From Amphimedon queenslandica (Eukaryota > Porifera > Demospongiae > Haplosclerida > Niphatidae), in NCBI RefSeq assembly GCF_000090795.2, contig NW_003546276.1:46882-67225 (forward strand): a DNA stretch of 20,344 bases, given 5' to 3'. The notes below the pieces were generated by a model. It did no database searches. It was not told the DNA's origin and saw nothing but the letters and a program-made list of their open reading frames with translations. The translations under genes were made by a program, and so were the position numbers. Positions 1-9,831 of this stretch are shown piece by piece (within the stretch, counting starts at the first letter, position 1; each line of letters begins with the position of its first letter).

Positions 1-270
1 CTCCTGATAAATGTAATGATCCCTGACCAAGCCCATGAGTGTCAAGGTATGAGTCCAAAGACATGGGCCTAATAAAGGAAACTGGGATGACTACCATAAC
101 CATAGTACATGCAAGCAACACAAATTCCCCCTGAACATTAAAATAGCCACACACCCCACACCAATAGACAACCACAATAAACATCAAATAATCATGATAA
201 CAAGATAAGTGCAAGAAAATGAAAAAAAGACCGTAAATGAAACCAAACGTATCAAGCCACAACGTCAAAG
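1..270. other. Non-coding stretch beyond the gag-like stop codon
   Basis: On the minus strand this stretch is T/G-rich and resembles the probable intron at 1632-2066. One minus frame stays open, but its translation is a run of hydrophobic residues without any recognisable motif. It may be an intron or the spacer before the next ORF of the retroelement, whose polymerase region would lie off the left edge. I see no gene here. Confidence 0.4.
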
Positions 271-443
271 TCAATGAAATGTAGGTGGGGCTGACGGGGA
301 AGGTAAGACTCGCCCCCTCATGGCTGAACAGAACCTGGAAGCAGCAGGGGTCTCCTGACAATCCTTCGCTGGATGTGAGGAACTGCCACACGTCTCACAG
401 GTATGAAGGCAAACACACCAACCTGGCAGAAAGGCACACCTAC

Positions 444-792
444 ATGCACTTCACTCACATCAACCAATGATACACGTTTTGGGTAGCACAGACGTTCACA
501 TGTACAGCATACACTGGTTGGAGATAGTCATATTTCTTTTTGAAATTTTTTGAGGTCTTTTCGTGACAGTTGTTGCTGACGTATGCTTTCACTGTATTAA
601 ATACAGTGTCATTGCAACACATGTAAGGGTGTCATGGCTATCCTTTAACTTTGACACAAGTTGTAGTGTTGTAGTAACACCCCTCTTTCAATAGAACAAC
701 ACCAAGCTAGATTGATTCAACACCCCAATAGTAAACAACACCCAAATTTGTGACACCCACGAGTGTATGCCAACACCTCAGTTTTAACAGTG
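444..792. mobile_element. 349-bp MITE-like insertion splitting the gag-like zinc-finger region
   Basis: The gag-like frame breaks at 795 and resumes at 443. TAC stands at both junctions (441-443 and 793-795) and could be a short target-site duplication. Removing 444-792 plus one TAC gives a continuous frame with a sensible Cys-containing zinc-finger sequence, so the insertion interrupted a real ORF. The right half has six AACACC/GACACC motifs (starts at 676, 698, 719, 737, 752, 772), like subterminal repeats of DNA transposons. Terminal inverted repeats are weak (CACTT against CACTG), so the element class is unknown. It has no coding capacity. Confidence 0.55.
590..608. repeat. Perfect 9-bp inverted repeat (CACTGTATT-A-AATACAGTG)
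   Basis: A 19-bp near-perfect palindrome lies inside the 444-792 insertion. Its CACTGT arm resembles the inverse of the right end of the insertion (TTTTAACAGTG, 782-792). It may mark the end of a smaller, nested unit (590-792) with its own ends. Confidence 0.6.
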
Positions 793-1631
793 TACCCTCA
801 TTCCGGGTGAGACAAACCTGAGAGGACCTCGGAACCCTGGCTGGGACTCCCTGCAGAGGCTGAAGGGCCAACAAAGCACACTAAGCAGATGAATGGTCAC
901 AGCCCTGACACACTTGGCAAAAAGTACCACTCCCCGCATGTTGGCTCAGAATGGTAGAAGCCACCAAGCTAGGATGCAGGGTACCCCATGACAAAGAGTG
1001 ATCCAGGGCCACTTGCTGCAGAAAAAGCCGTTCGTAATCCAACCAGCCCCGACCTCCATGACAAAGTGATTCCTGAACTAGGGACCTAGCATACACAAGG
1101 CGATCCTGGATAAACTGGTCCGGGACTAATACAGCCAGGTAGGTCAAAAAACAATAAATCCACAAGCAAAGAGTGGATACCTCTTGGAGGCGAGGGCGAG
1201 CTGAAGATGGCAGAACCATGGGAAAGTAACAAGCCGACGACTCAAAATGCTGCGTGAGCCCGATGTAATCACCCAGCAGCTCCTTCATCTCAACAAACTG
1301 GCCACTTTGGATCATCTGGACCAGCCTTGCTGGGATTGGCTCAGCTGATAGAGACAAGGAGATATCAGGGTCAGAGGGAGGCCCTGGCATACCAAATGCC
1401 TGGGAGGGCAGCACAACAGGAGAATGATGGGAAGACACACCAGACATGGCAGGGTCAGATGACGGGGGCATCCCCGATACTGGAACAGGAGCCATTGACT
1501 GAAGAGGATGTGATGTTGTTGGCTGCAGCGCAGATGCCGAAAGAAGAGGTACTGCTGCCACGGAAGCCACGGAAGGCAGAATACTCAAATGAGTGGGGAG
1601 TCATGCAAGGAAACAAGGAGCTGTGGACACG

Positions 1632-2066
1632 CTGACAAAACCAAAACCAAATGAAAAGAAAAATCCAGGTAGCAGTGCATGCCATACACAAAGCTGATAT
1701 ACCACCCAGCCAACATACAACACCTTCCTGCAACATCAGAGAAGCAACCACCCCAACCCTCACCAACATCAATAGCAACACCTTCCCAAAACAAACTAAA
1801 CTGACAAAATAAAAGGTGTTAACCAGAAAGTTTAGACCGCCACATACCATGGTTAGATAATGAAGCAACAAGATAAAAACAAAAATAAGGGAGAGAAGAC
1901 AGTGCTGAGATGAATTCAGCTAACAAAAACTTCCCGGACATGGACCAAATAGCCAGGACATGCCCAACAACAGGTAACACAACCCGCGCCCCATACAAAC
2001 AAAACCACCCATAAATAACAAAAAACCAATACCCCAGGTAATACATACCCACAGCGACTAGCTTAC
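1632..2066 (-). other. Probable intron inside the gag-like gene
   Basis: A good donor (GTTGTAG|GTAAGC) sits where the exon 1 frame loses its coding character. A T/G-rich tract on the minus strand then ends in TTGGTTTTGTCAG at 1632-1634. The exact acceptor is unsure: the frame of the second exon has a TGA near 1603, so either a later AG near 1584 is used or small indels have shifted the frame. None of the acceptors gives clean phase agreement with the donor, as expected in a decayed copy. Confidence 0.45.
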
Positions 2067-2421
2067 CTACAACACCAGCCGGAGAGCCAGATGGTGGGTC
2101 AGCCAGGGGGCTGGGAACCAAGTCAGCAGGCAACAATGGAGCACCAGACTGGTCCTGGATACCAGCTGGGGCGGCAGCAGCTAACTGCTGGCGAACCTCC
2201 TGGCAGATAAGAGCCAAAAACTAGGAAAGGGCCGACGAAGATGGACCAGGCTCCTGCACCACTGGCGCAGACACAAGAAGAGAGATATCTGCTCTGGTGA
2301 GAGGCACACAACGACAAGGATGGCTGCGACCAGGCGATGGCGAAGTGGGACCTGCTCCCTCTCGAGACGCCCCACGACCAGAACCACATCCACGTCTTCC
2401 AGCCGGACGAGTTTTCGGCAT

Positions 2422-3022
2422 GGCGAAGGAACAGCGAGTAACAAGAAGAAAGAAACAAAATTACACAGCCAAGAACCAAAACTTGGCCACTCGAGCACTC
2501 AAATCAACACAACACACCACGAGGATAACCACTCAAATGTCACGAAGTGTACTTGATTAAAAGCAGTGTAATGACATTTTAGCCTTGCTATTTTAGAGTG
2601 GAATTGTTTAGTTTGATTTCTTTACCTTAATACAAAATGGTAAGATCTTTGTCTTTGATGGTATAATGAATTTTATACCATGTCTTCTATTTTTTAATAT
2701 AGTGCAATTATTACTTAAGATATTTTAGTTTCATTATTTGTGGTTAAAGTACAACTGCATCTTGTTTGTTTGTAATTACTCCTTGTATGCTTATCATATT
2801 TTGCCACTGGAGTATGTGAATACTCCCTCTCCCTCTCTGTTGTAGACAAACTGTCCACATTTGTGACATTCGCCTAAACTTTGCAGCACATTATGTTAAT
2901 GGCAGTTTGTGAGACATGTTGTAATTAAAAAAACAAAATACTAACTATACAAACTGGTCATGTACCATATGACATGTAATGACATTATGACAGTTTAATA
3001 CGGGGTGACTTGAACTATTTGG
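2422..3022. other. 5' side of the gag-like element, then AT-rich spacer
   Basis: About 2422-2560 (minus) would be the leader of the gag-like gene; it has T-rich and GTGTTGTGTTG stretches, and I could not identify an LTR or terminal repeat. From about 2560 to 3022 the sequence is AT-rich without any recognisable gene. Confidence 0.3.
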
Positions 3023-3375
3023 TGCTGTACCACTTATTGGGTGGCAGCTTATTAAAGTGCTAAGAGTGATGAAAGTCACCAGATTTTTATGCGCAATTGT
3101 TGTGACACGCTTTGGGTGGCAGCTGGTGTTACAATTCACAGAGTGCTTCAGAAACTCTGAATGTAGCTACATGCTGTACCATGCTTTGGGTGGCGGTTGT
3201 TGTTGCATTATAGAGTGTTACATTGTAGTAGTGAAATCATGTAAGTAGTACCACGTGTTGTGTGGCACATTTTGTGTCATATTGAGAGTCGCTAGTAGTG
3301 AAGCAACATGCCATGCCATGCTTTGTGGTGTGGGCTGTTGTGTTTTACAGAGAATATAGTGAAACGAACTACATG
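3023..3375. repeat. Degenerate tandem array, about five units of 65-75 bp
   Basis: The unit core reads roughly TACCATGCTTTGGGTGGCAG, followed by GTTGTT and AGAGTG and an AGTGAAA-like end. Anchors of the GTGGCAG type lie at 3041, 3116, 3190, 3262 and about 3325, so spacing is 75, 74, 72 and about 65. Units are clearly diverged from each other, which suggests an old array. The period is near tRNA length, but no tRNA arms can be formed. Confidence 0.6.
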
Positions 3376-5025
3376 CTAAACCACACATATGAACTTGCAT
3401 GCCAAGTGTTTTGAACTGTATGTGGCAAATGAGAGAGAAAGTTACTGCTATAATGTGCTGCTTAGGTAAAATTGCAGAGTTGAGTTTTGACCTGGAATGT
3501 GAGACTACCTCCTCGTGGTCTAGGTTGGGATTTATTGTATGATATGCAGTGTATTGTAAAATAAATGCAAATTGTCTCACTTTTCAAGTCCAAATATATG
3601 TTGAATAGATAGTCTTCATTTTTTGATTTAGGGAGTGTTGTGAAGAATAGTAATTGGTGCTGTATGCAACAAAGTATTTGATTTATCATTGGTAGTAATG
3701 TACTGCGGCCTAACAAAAGAACCCTGCTTGTTTTAGTCTTCTGTTGGTTGCATTTGTAATGTGCATCTATATTCTGTACTGTTATATTTTCGTGTTGTTT
3801 GACTTGTAGCACGTCTTTTAGGAAGAGTCTTATTTTTTAAATATGTTTTACCAAATGGCACTTTCTGCTAAAAAAGTTTCTTCCTTATACTCTAGGGTAC
3901 ATCCACATGAGTATGTGAGGAAAAGTTGCTAGTTGTAAAATTCGTTTAACTGGTTTTGGGACATTGTAACAGTGCTTTTGTCTGAAGACTATAATGTACA
4001 TGCATAGATTAACTGTTTTGCATTTTATTGATATACATAACTAGGTGTGACACTTACATTACATTTTCTTTCTGCCATAGTTTGAAGAATTGGTTAATGG
4101 GACTAAAAGGGAAATCATTGTACACTTTTTCTATCTATAGAAACTGTTGCAGAACAAGTTATGTGTGTACTACTATGAAGCTGTAGTTTACAGCAATGGA
4201 GCATATATACCGGTTAAGCAAAGGGAAAACACTCACCATCTCAGTCTATTTGTGCTTTGTAAAGTAAGAGTATCCTTTTTTATTGCAAAACAAACTTTCT
4301 CTCTTCAGTTAACTTTTCTATTATGAGAAATGGAGGCCTTGTCACTATTTTCATGTATGTTTACTAGAGGGACATAGCAGTTTTCTGAAAAGATTGTAAA
4401 TGTGTGACTATAATTACACTCACAGTTTACATGTATTATCATGCCATCCTTCTTGTTATATTTTTCAGGTGGTGTCGTTTGCCAGATACATTTGGTAGCT
4501 CATACTATAAGGATACTTTGTCCCAGTGGGTGTGGAAGTTAAATTAGTTTTGAGGCTTCTACATGCTTTATTTATTGTAACAACTCAAGATCTTTGAATA
4601 TACTCAACCTGGACATAGTAAGGAAGTAAGCAATGCACACATGGATAATTTTCTTTGTTATAGATTTTTACTTGCAAAATTATCTTTGTTCTTCATTGAT
4701 GATTAAAATCTATTTCTGGCAGTATTTGTAAACTTTAGACTTTGTGATATCTTCTTATACATGAAAGTGATGAATATGAGAAAGGCATGCATAATACATT
4801 TTTTCAAACTTTTTGGGTGAATTTCTTTACAATTATGACAAAAACTTTAAGTTGCATAATGAATTATGTATGTACCTATCATTCAATGTATTTGTCACTT
4901 GCTCTTGCAGTTAGCCAAATTAATTCCATGAAAATTAAAGCAAGTAATTCTATTTTTATGTAGAAGAATACCTCAAGATATACAAATTTGGTGAGTCTTG
5001 CAAGACACTATATAATTGTTTATTG
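3376..5025. other. AT-rich stretch without recognisable genes
   Basis: T-rich on the plus strand with stops in all frames. A polypyrimidine tract ending in TTTTTCAG at about 4468 could act as a splice acceptor, but the following open stretch (about 80 bases) shows no recognisable motif. Confidence 0.3.
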
Positions 5026-5548
5026 TTTTGCATGTTGTATAGTTTTCATTCTTTCAATGCTCTTTTTAAGTTTAAGTTATTGCCTTTTATTAGATGCATG
5101 TATGCTTCCTATTATCCCAAGCTTGTAAAGTACTTGTCCTGTAAAAATTTTTTTTGCACACACACCTATCTATATGAGTTCTGTCTTTAATGTTAGGATA
5201 AATGATAGTTAGAAAAATAATAAACTACTTTTTTTGTTGTTTTATGTAGTTTTATTCACTCAATATCTAGAAATTTGCTTACTAAAGTGAAAAGTTGCAT
5301 CAAATTAAATAATGATAATAATATTCTATACTTGCACATATTCGTCCATATTGTCTATTTTGTGTGACTGCTCTGCTCTCTTTTTTGTTTTTTTAATCTT
5401 TTGTGCTCTTTTATCTGGTTATGTCTGATGATAGTGCATGATTCCATTAAACTGTGAGAAATCTTAATTTGACAACAATGTTCTTACATTAAGCTAGAGA
5501 TTTGTAAGAATGAAGTGGGACATATTTATGATGTCATTTTAAGTAAAT
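5026..5548. repeat. Diverged long direct repeat, copy A
   Basis: It aligns colinearly with 6430-6933. Shared blocks include TTTTGCATGTTGTAT (5026/6430), GCTTGTAAAGTACT, GCACACACAC, AATATCTAGAAATTTGC (5262/6666), GTCCATATTGTCT and TTTTATCTGG, ending near GAATGAA. Blocks are separated by substitutions and small indels. There is no coding potential. It is probably an old non-autonomous element or a segmental duplication. Confidence 0.75.
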
Positions 5549-5596
5549 TTTAAGTCATTTTAGGTACTTTTAGGACAATAAAGTGATACCAAAGTC

Positions 5597-5695
5597 ATAT
5601 TGTTACATGTACATGTGTAGGCATGTCTTTGGCTAGTTATACCATTGTCATTGTTACATACATGTGAGCATGTCTTTTGCTCTTAGCATGCTTGT
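5597..5695. repeat. Imperfect ~45-bp local duplication
   Basis: Two adjacent stretches share ATTGTTACAT, a GTG-AGCATGTCTTT core and a following GCT. They lie at about 5597-5640 and 5649-5695. It is short and AT-rich. Confidence 0.4.
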
Positions 5696-6429
5696 TAGCT
5701 GCTTTAGTTATAGTTATTTTTTGTTAAAAATCTAATGTACACTTATGTGCCTTCCTGGTCCACTCTGTTGCTCTAATTTGTAGTGTACAGCCATTGAGAA
5801 CTTGTTTACAATAATAATGAATTAACCTTTCATAGTAACAATAAATATTGTAATTAAAAATCAAAATTATAAACAATTTATCATTAGAACCTCATGGAAA
5901 AATACAGTAATATTAAAAAAAAGATTGTAGAGCTAGTCAACTTTGTAGAAGTAGTACTCACAACCAAGTTTTTACGGACCTATTCAACTACACACATATA
6001 TAACACTAACTTTGATACATGTAAATCTACATTTAGCTAGACACACTGAAAAAAGGTAGAGTGATGCTTGTAAAAATGCTCACAAGGCAAAACTCAAAGT
6101 TTACCATGATGCATGTTGCATTCTATTAATACGTGTAAATAAACATAAATGAATAAGTAGAAATGCACTGTGCTACAGAAATATGACTATTGTACCTGTC
6201 ATGAACTTACTACAAATGGAGAAAAAACGCAACTCGTGTAAAGTTGTACATGGTAACATGCATGTATGATAATAAATAAACAAGGAGTGTAGATATCACA
6301 ACTAAAACCTTATCAATGCAGCAAATACTATATAGAATTATGACTTGCGACTAATGAAATTGATTTTATACAATCATCAGTGCTATGAAACAATCACCAT
6401 GAAGCTATTGTAGCTCAATTCAAAAACCA
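5696..6429. other. Spacer between the two long repeats
   Basis: A-rich on the plus strand, with stops in all frames and no recognisable gene, RNA or element end. Confidence 0.3.
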
Positions 6430-6933
6430 TTTTGCATGTTGTATGGTTCTGATTCTTTCAATGCTCTATTTAAGTTTAAGTTATAGCCATTAATGGATAC
6501 GTGTATTTTTCCTATAATGCTAGCTTGTAAAGTACTCCTCCCATAAAAATGTTTTTGCACACACACACTTATGAACAACAATAAATTATGTCGTTCATTC
6601 TAGGATAATTGATGGTTAAATAATGAACCACTATTTCTGTTTTTTTGTAGTTTTATTATTTCCCCAATATCTAGAAATTTGCGTAATAGTTGAATTGGCT
6701 AAAGTAACAATAATAATACACAATACTTGTGCAATATTTGTCCATATTGTCTTTGTATAACTGCTCCGCTCTTTTTGTTATCTGTTTGTTTTTTATCTGG
6801 ATATGTGTGGTGATGGTGCTTGATTTTATATAATTGTACAAAAAATCTCAATTTGAAAACAATGTTGTTACTTTCAGTTGCGTATATATGGAAGAATGAA
6901 ATCTGAAAGATTGATGACGGCCTTTCTAAGTCA
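6430..6933. repeat. Diverged long direct repeat, copy B
   Basis: Second copy of the repeat at 5026-5548, in the same orientation, starting about 1.4 kb further on. Copy B carries extra bases in the middle (for example the ATGAACAACAATAAAT stretch near 6572) and lacks some of copy A. This level of divergence speaks against an assembly artefact. Confidence 0.75.
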
Positions 6934-7633
6934 ATTAGTACAAGCATGTTGATATTTTGTCACTCATAAAAATATAGATTCTTTTGTATTGGGCCACTTT
7001 TATCATCTTCTGGTTTTTTAGGTGCCTCTGTGAATGATGGAGAAAGTGAAAATGGTAGATTAACTTCATTGGAATGCATAATTGTAATAAAATCATTTTT
7101 TGAATTAATTAAGGTTAAAGTCATCACTCTCTGTAGGTTAGACGTGATCAGAGTTATTGAAAAGTAATTTACGCTGAAATTGAGCTGATTATCATTGTGA
7201 CTTTATGATTGGATCATTTCCAGTGGAACAGAACAATGCTGTTTATTTTTTTGCATTATAGTATTTTTAATATTAAAAATTATTTTGCAATTAAACAATC
7301 TCTTGAACAGGCTATGCAAGCTTAAAAAATAATTATCAGACTGGCAAGCAAAATGAAATTAGCACATTGAACTGTGAGGTTAATTGCAAACACTTCTGAA
7401 ATATTATTAAAATTCTCTCACTATAAAATAAGTTTTCATAGCTTACTGATAATGGTAGCAACAGCAGAGATATTTAGAAAAAAAACATTCACTTTGCCTT
7501 CCTTAGAAATAATACGCCATCTTTGATCTTGTGTCATTGCTGGATACCTCTGTGTATTATAAAACTGGCGGGAAATATTAATTGCAAAGTGGGGTTGAGT
7601 TATGACATCATATTAGTCAAACCATTAATAAAA
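6934..7633. other. AT-rich stretch without recognisable genes
   Basis: Stops in all frames; I see no gene, RNA or repeat here. Confidence 0.3.
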
Positions 7634-7732
7634 ATGGCCACCAGTATGTACTTCCTGACTATTGTTTATTTAGCTGTTTCATCTGGTGAATGCAGGCTCT
7701 ACGAAGCTCTAAAGCTTGCAATTGTGGCATAA
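7634..7732 (+). CDS. Possible first exon or micro-ORF with a signal-peptide-like N-terminus
   Basis: The ATG at 7634 sits in a favourable context (AAAATGG) and opens a 32-codon frame. It begins MATSMYFLTIVYLAVSSGEC: a short polar start, a hydrophobic core and small residues before a Cys, as in a secretory signal peptide. The frame closes at TAA 7730-7732. A donor-like CTG|GTGAAT lies just after the hydrophobic core, so it could be the first exon of a secreted protein. I could not find the next exon downstream. It may also be chance in AT-rich DNA. Confidence 0.2.
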   Translation: MATSMYFLTIVYLAVSSGECRLYEALKLAIVA

Positions 7733-9021
7733 TGAAGGCAAACACTCAATCAAGTTTGTATGCAGTAAATGATTTTGTGATACACTGATGTTTGAAAGTG
7801 AACAAAACTCTATGAGAGATTGCAGCCCATTTTGCAAAACTTGAAGAACTTTTGCCAAGTGATGGAACATACGTCAATAGAAAATAAAATTATAAAAACA
7901 ATCATATTACTAAAAATTAATGTACTCTCTTCATGTTCAAGAATTCTTTACTCAGTTTTGATTCATTTTAAAAAGTTTAGTAAAGTTTATTGCATCTCGT
8001 TATTGAGAAAAAAAATTGAAAAAATTATAAATTATAGAAGAAGTGTAAAGCAAACAATTTGTGTTCCGAAAACTAAATTGTGCGTTCAGCCCGTTGTACC
8101 TTAACTACATTCACAAAAAGATTGAATATATTCATAAAAATTGTAGGTAAAATTATTCATTAGTGTGACTACTGTGAAACATTAATGGTTTGGCTTTCTT
8201 AAAAGCGGTACTTAGTAGAGCATTAAAAAAAGAACGAAATTATCAATCATAACAAAAGTCCTTCAGGTAATAGGAAAAAGCAAGTCTATGTCATGCAGTC
8301 CATTGATGCTAAATTTGTAGGTTGATTGCATGTTGAAATCTATGTCTATCAAGTGACGCTATTCACAAGGCAAATAAGAACATCAGCTTTAATTGGAACT
8401 GAATCTACAATGAAGAAAGGCAAATAAATTTGCTTAGTAACTGCGGTATGTACATTCAGAAATATAAAAGTTGTGGAGGAATGTTTTTTTAAATGATACT
8501 TACTTTAGTGATCTATGCTAAATGAAACAGCGTTCTAAAAATTTCAAAAACATCACAAGTTTTACAGTCTCTTATTTTCTAGAAAACTATATACAAAACA
8601 TTATAATTACAGCGAAATGGACCTTCAATCAATGCAATGTAGAAGTGCAATGAAGAGGTAGCTAAAGAGTCATAATTATCATTAATTTAATTAATTAAAA
8701 TTCCATTCCAATTAACTTTTAGTTTTAGTCTGCATTATGAGCAACAAAAAAGGGACAGAGGCATAATTATGTTATTAATTAATTTTAAATTCTATTAACA
8801 TTGTAGATGGCACTTTCTGCAAAGTAGGGATAAAATTGTTGTATTATTATTACAAATAAAAACTTTGTTATTACTGTAGATGGGGATATTTTCACCATTA
8901 AAATTGTCACTTTTATTTTTTGCAGAGACAAATAGTTGTGAAAATTTAGCATAATTAAAATGAAACCTTAGTAAGGCACGATTACAGACCAGTGGGAGAG
9001 TAGATGGAGTTTTTTTAGGTA
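7733..9021. other. AT-rich stretch without recognisable genes
   Basis: One A-rich open frame (7820-8104) translates to a Lys/Ile/Leu-rich sequence of no known family and is most likely chance. Around 8680-8790 there are ATTAATTAATT-type tracts in both orientations. Confidence 0.3.
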
Positions 9022-9296
9022 GAGTTGTGCGTGCAAGGATATCATGTCTACTACGACATGTGGGACGTTGTTGTTAGTGAAAACCTCTGCTGTCAAAGAG
9101 AAGTGATTAATGCTCATGATACGTAAGCTGTATTAGTCATTAAGGATGACGTAGTTCTAGGACATCTAGTCAAAATAGTATCTCAGCTCTGTTCAGTAAT
9201 TATTACATCATGACCTGTAGACAAAGTGGCAGACATAGACACTCCTCAGACCTTCCTCTCGAGGAATTAGAGATCCCTTGCTTACTTATAATTTGA
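9022..9296 (+). pseudogene. HIRAN-like domain fragment, broken
   Basis: From 9022 one frame reads ELCVQGYHVYYDMW, then LCCQREVINAHDT, then a TAA stop at 9124-9126, then VIKDDVVLGHLVKIVSQLCS. A frameshift near 9193 leads to SGRHRHSSDLPLEELEIPCL, closing at TGA 9294-9296. The order (WxP-like start, QRE..N.HD..AV.V.KD..VGHL..., S..CS, then a GRRRHSxDLP...LEIPC tail) matches small HIRAN-like proteins that I remember as abundant in cnidarians and sponges. HIRAN domains in HLTF/Rad5 bind DNA ends. The fragment is probably a degraded copy. A T-tract plus AG just upstream (9010-9019) could be an old splice acceptor. The family assignment is from memory of motif patterns and is not searched. Confidence 0.5.
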
Positions 9297-9391
9297 AGGT
9301 GATGCTAAAGAAATCAAGAAATTTATAAAATTGTCTACAGACTTAAACTTATTCTAATGTATAATATACATTTATATGCATGTATTTCATT

Positions 9392-9548
9392 GTATACTAG
9401 TAGGTCACACATGCAGATTATATCAGCTGAGATTTGTGTCCAGGGATGTGACATAGTCTGCATGAGGGCCATATGCCCGACAGCTATATTACATAAGAGG
9501 ACACAAATCGAAGGTTCTACATTCTGTATATGCGACCTACCAGTATAC
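9392..9548. mobile_element. 157-bp palindromic MITE-like element, copy 1
   Basis: Left arm 9392-9441 and right arm 9499-9548 are inverted repeats of about 50 bp: GTATACTAGTAGGTC against GTATACTGGTAGGTC at the outside, and GATTTGTGTCC matching exactly at the inside, with mismatches between. The 57-bp centre contains its own small hairpin (GGGC-CATAT-GCCC). The 127-codon open frame over this stretch (9357-9740) is a by-product and not a gene. A relative lies at 16461-16614. Confidence 0.7.
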
Positions 9549-9831
9549 TATATAGGATACATGGATTATTCATGGCATCATCTCTGCTCACCTCTTTTTT
9601 TGGCAATTTTGCTATTATTGATTATGAGTATTCATTACCTGCACATGCACAGTAGTAGAGCATGTGTTTGCAGGCTGAAGATGAAGAGTGCTAAAAGTAC
9701 CTTTCTCTATGACCTAACTATTATCATCGTCAATGTGTAATGGCAACAAATTCTAGTTCACCTCAGACAGAAAAGTAGAGTCTCTTTGTCACTTTGAAAA
9801 GAAAAGCAGCAGTTTTCTGTTGCCTCAAGTG

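Larger units (their letters stand above)
271..2421 (-). pseudogene. Decayed Gag-like protein of a retroelement (two CCHC zinc knuckles)
   Basis: The reading starts at the ATG at 2419-2421 (MPKTRPAGRRG), with a basic Gly/Arg/Ser N-terminus followed by LTRADI. Exon 1 runs to about 2067. The second exon runs from about 1588 with a Pro/Ser-rich linker, then a conserved block beginning IPARLVQMIQSGQFVEMKEL (about 1350-1290). A CX2CX4HX4C zinc knuckle lies near 920-880. A further Cys cluster and a second CX2CX4HX4C knuckle (CETCGSSSHPAKDC) lie at about 440-350, ending at TGA 271-273. Defects: TAG at 2221-2223, TAG at 881-883 inside the first knuckle, and the insertion at 444-792. From memory the layout matches Gag-like ORFs that precede reverse transcriptase plus tyrosine recombinase (DIRS/Ngaro-like) in sponges and corals. 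The Gag assignment is fairly safe; the DIRS placement is inference, since no polymerase is in the window. Confidence 0.65.

Noticed and set aside
1455-1871. 138-codon hydrophobic minus-strand frame that looks like a membrane protein
   Set aside because: The hydrophobic run comes from the T/G-rich probable intron of the gag-like gene, and the rest is a shadow frame of its second exon.
3023-3375. tRNA-like genes, because the repeat period is about 74 bases
   Set aside because: No acceptor stem, no T-arm GGTTCGA-like box and no consistent anticodon arm in any unit.
4468-4555. Possible terminal exon after a TTTTTCAG acceptor
   Set aside because: The open stretch is only about 27 codons, with no partner exon and no recognised motif.
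8680-8790. Inverted ATTAATTAATTTT tracts as a possible element end
   Set aside because: Simple AT-rich sequence forms such pairs by chance; no flanking duplication or second copy was seen.
9357-9740. 127-codon open frame on the plus strand
   Set aside because: It overlaps the palindromic element at 9392-9548, and its translation follows the inverted-repeat arms rather than any protein family.
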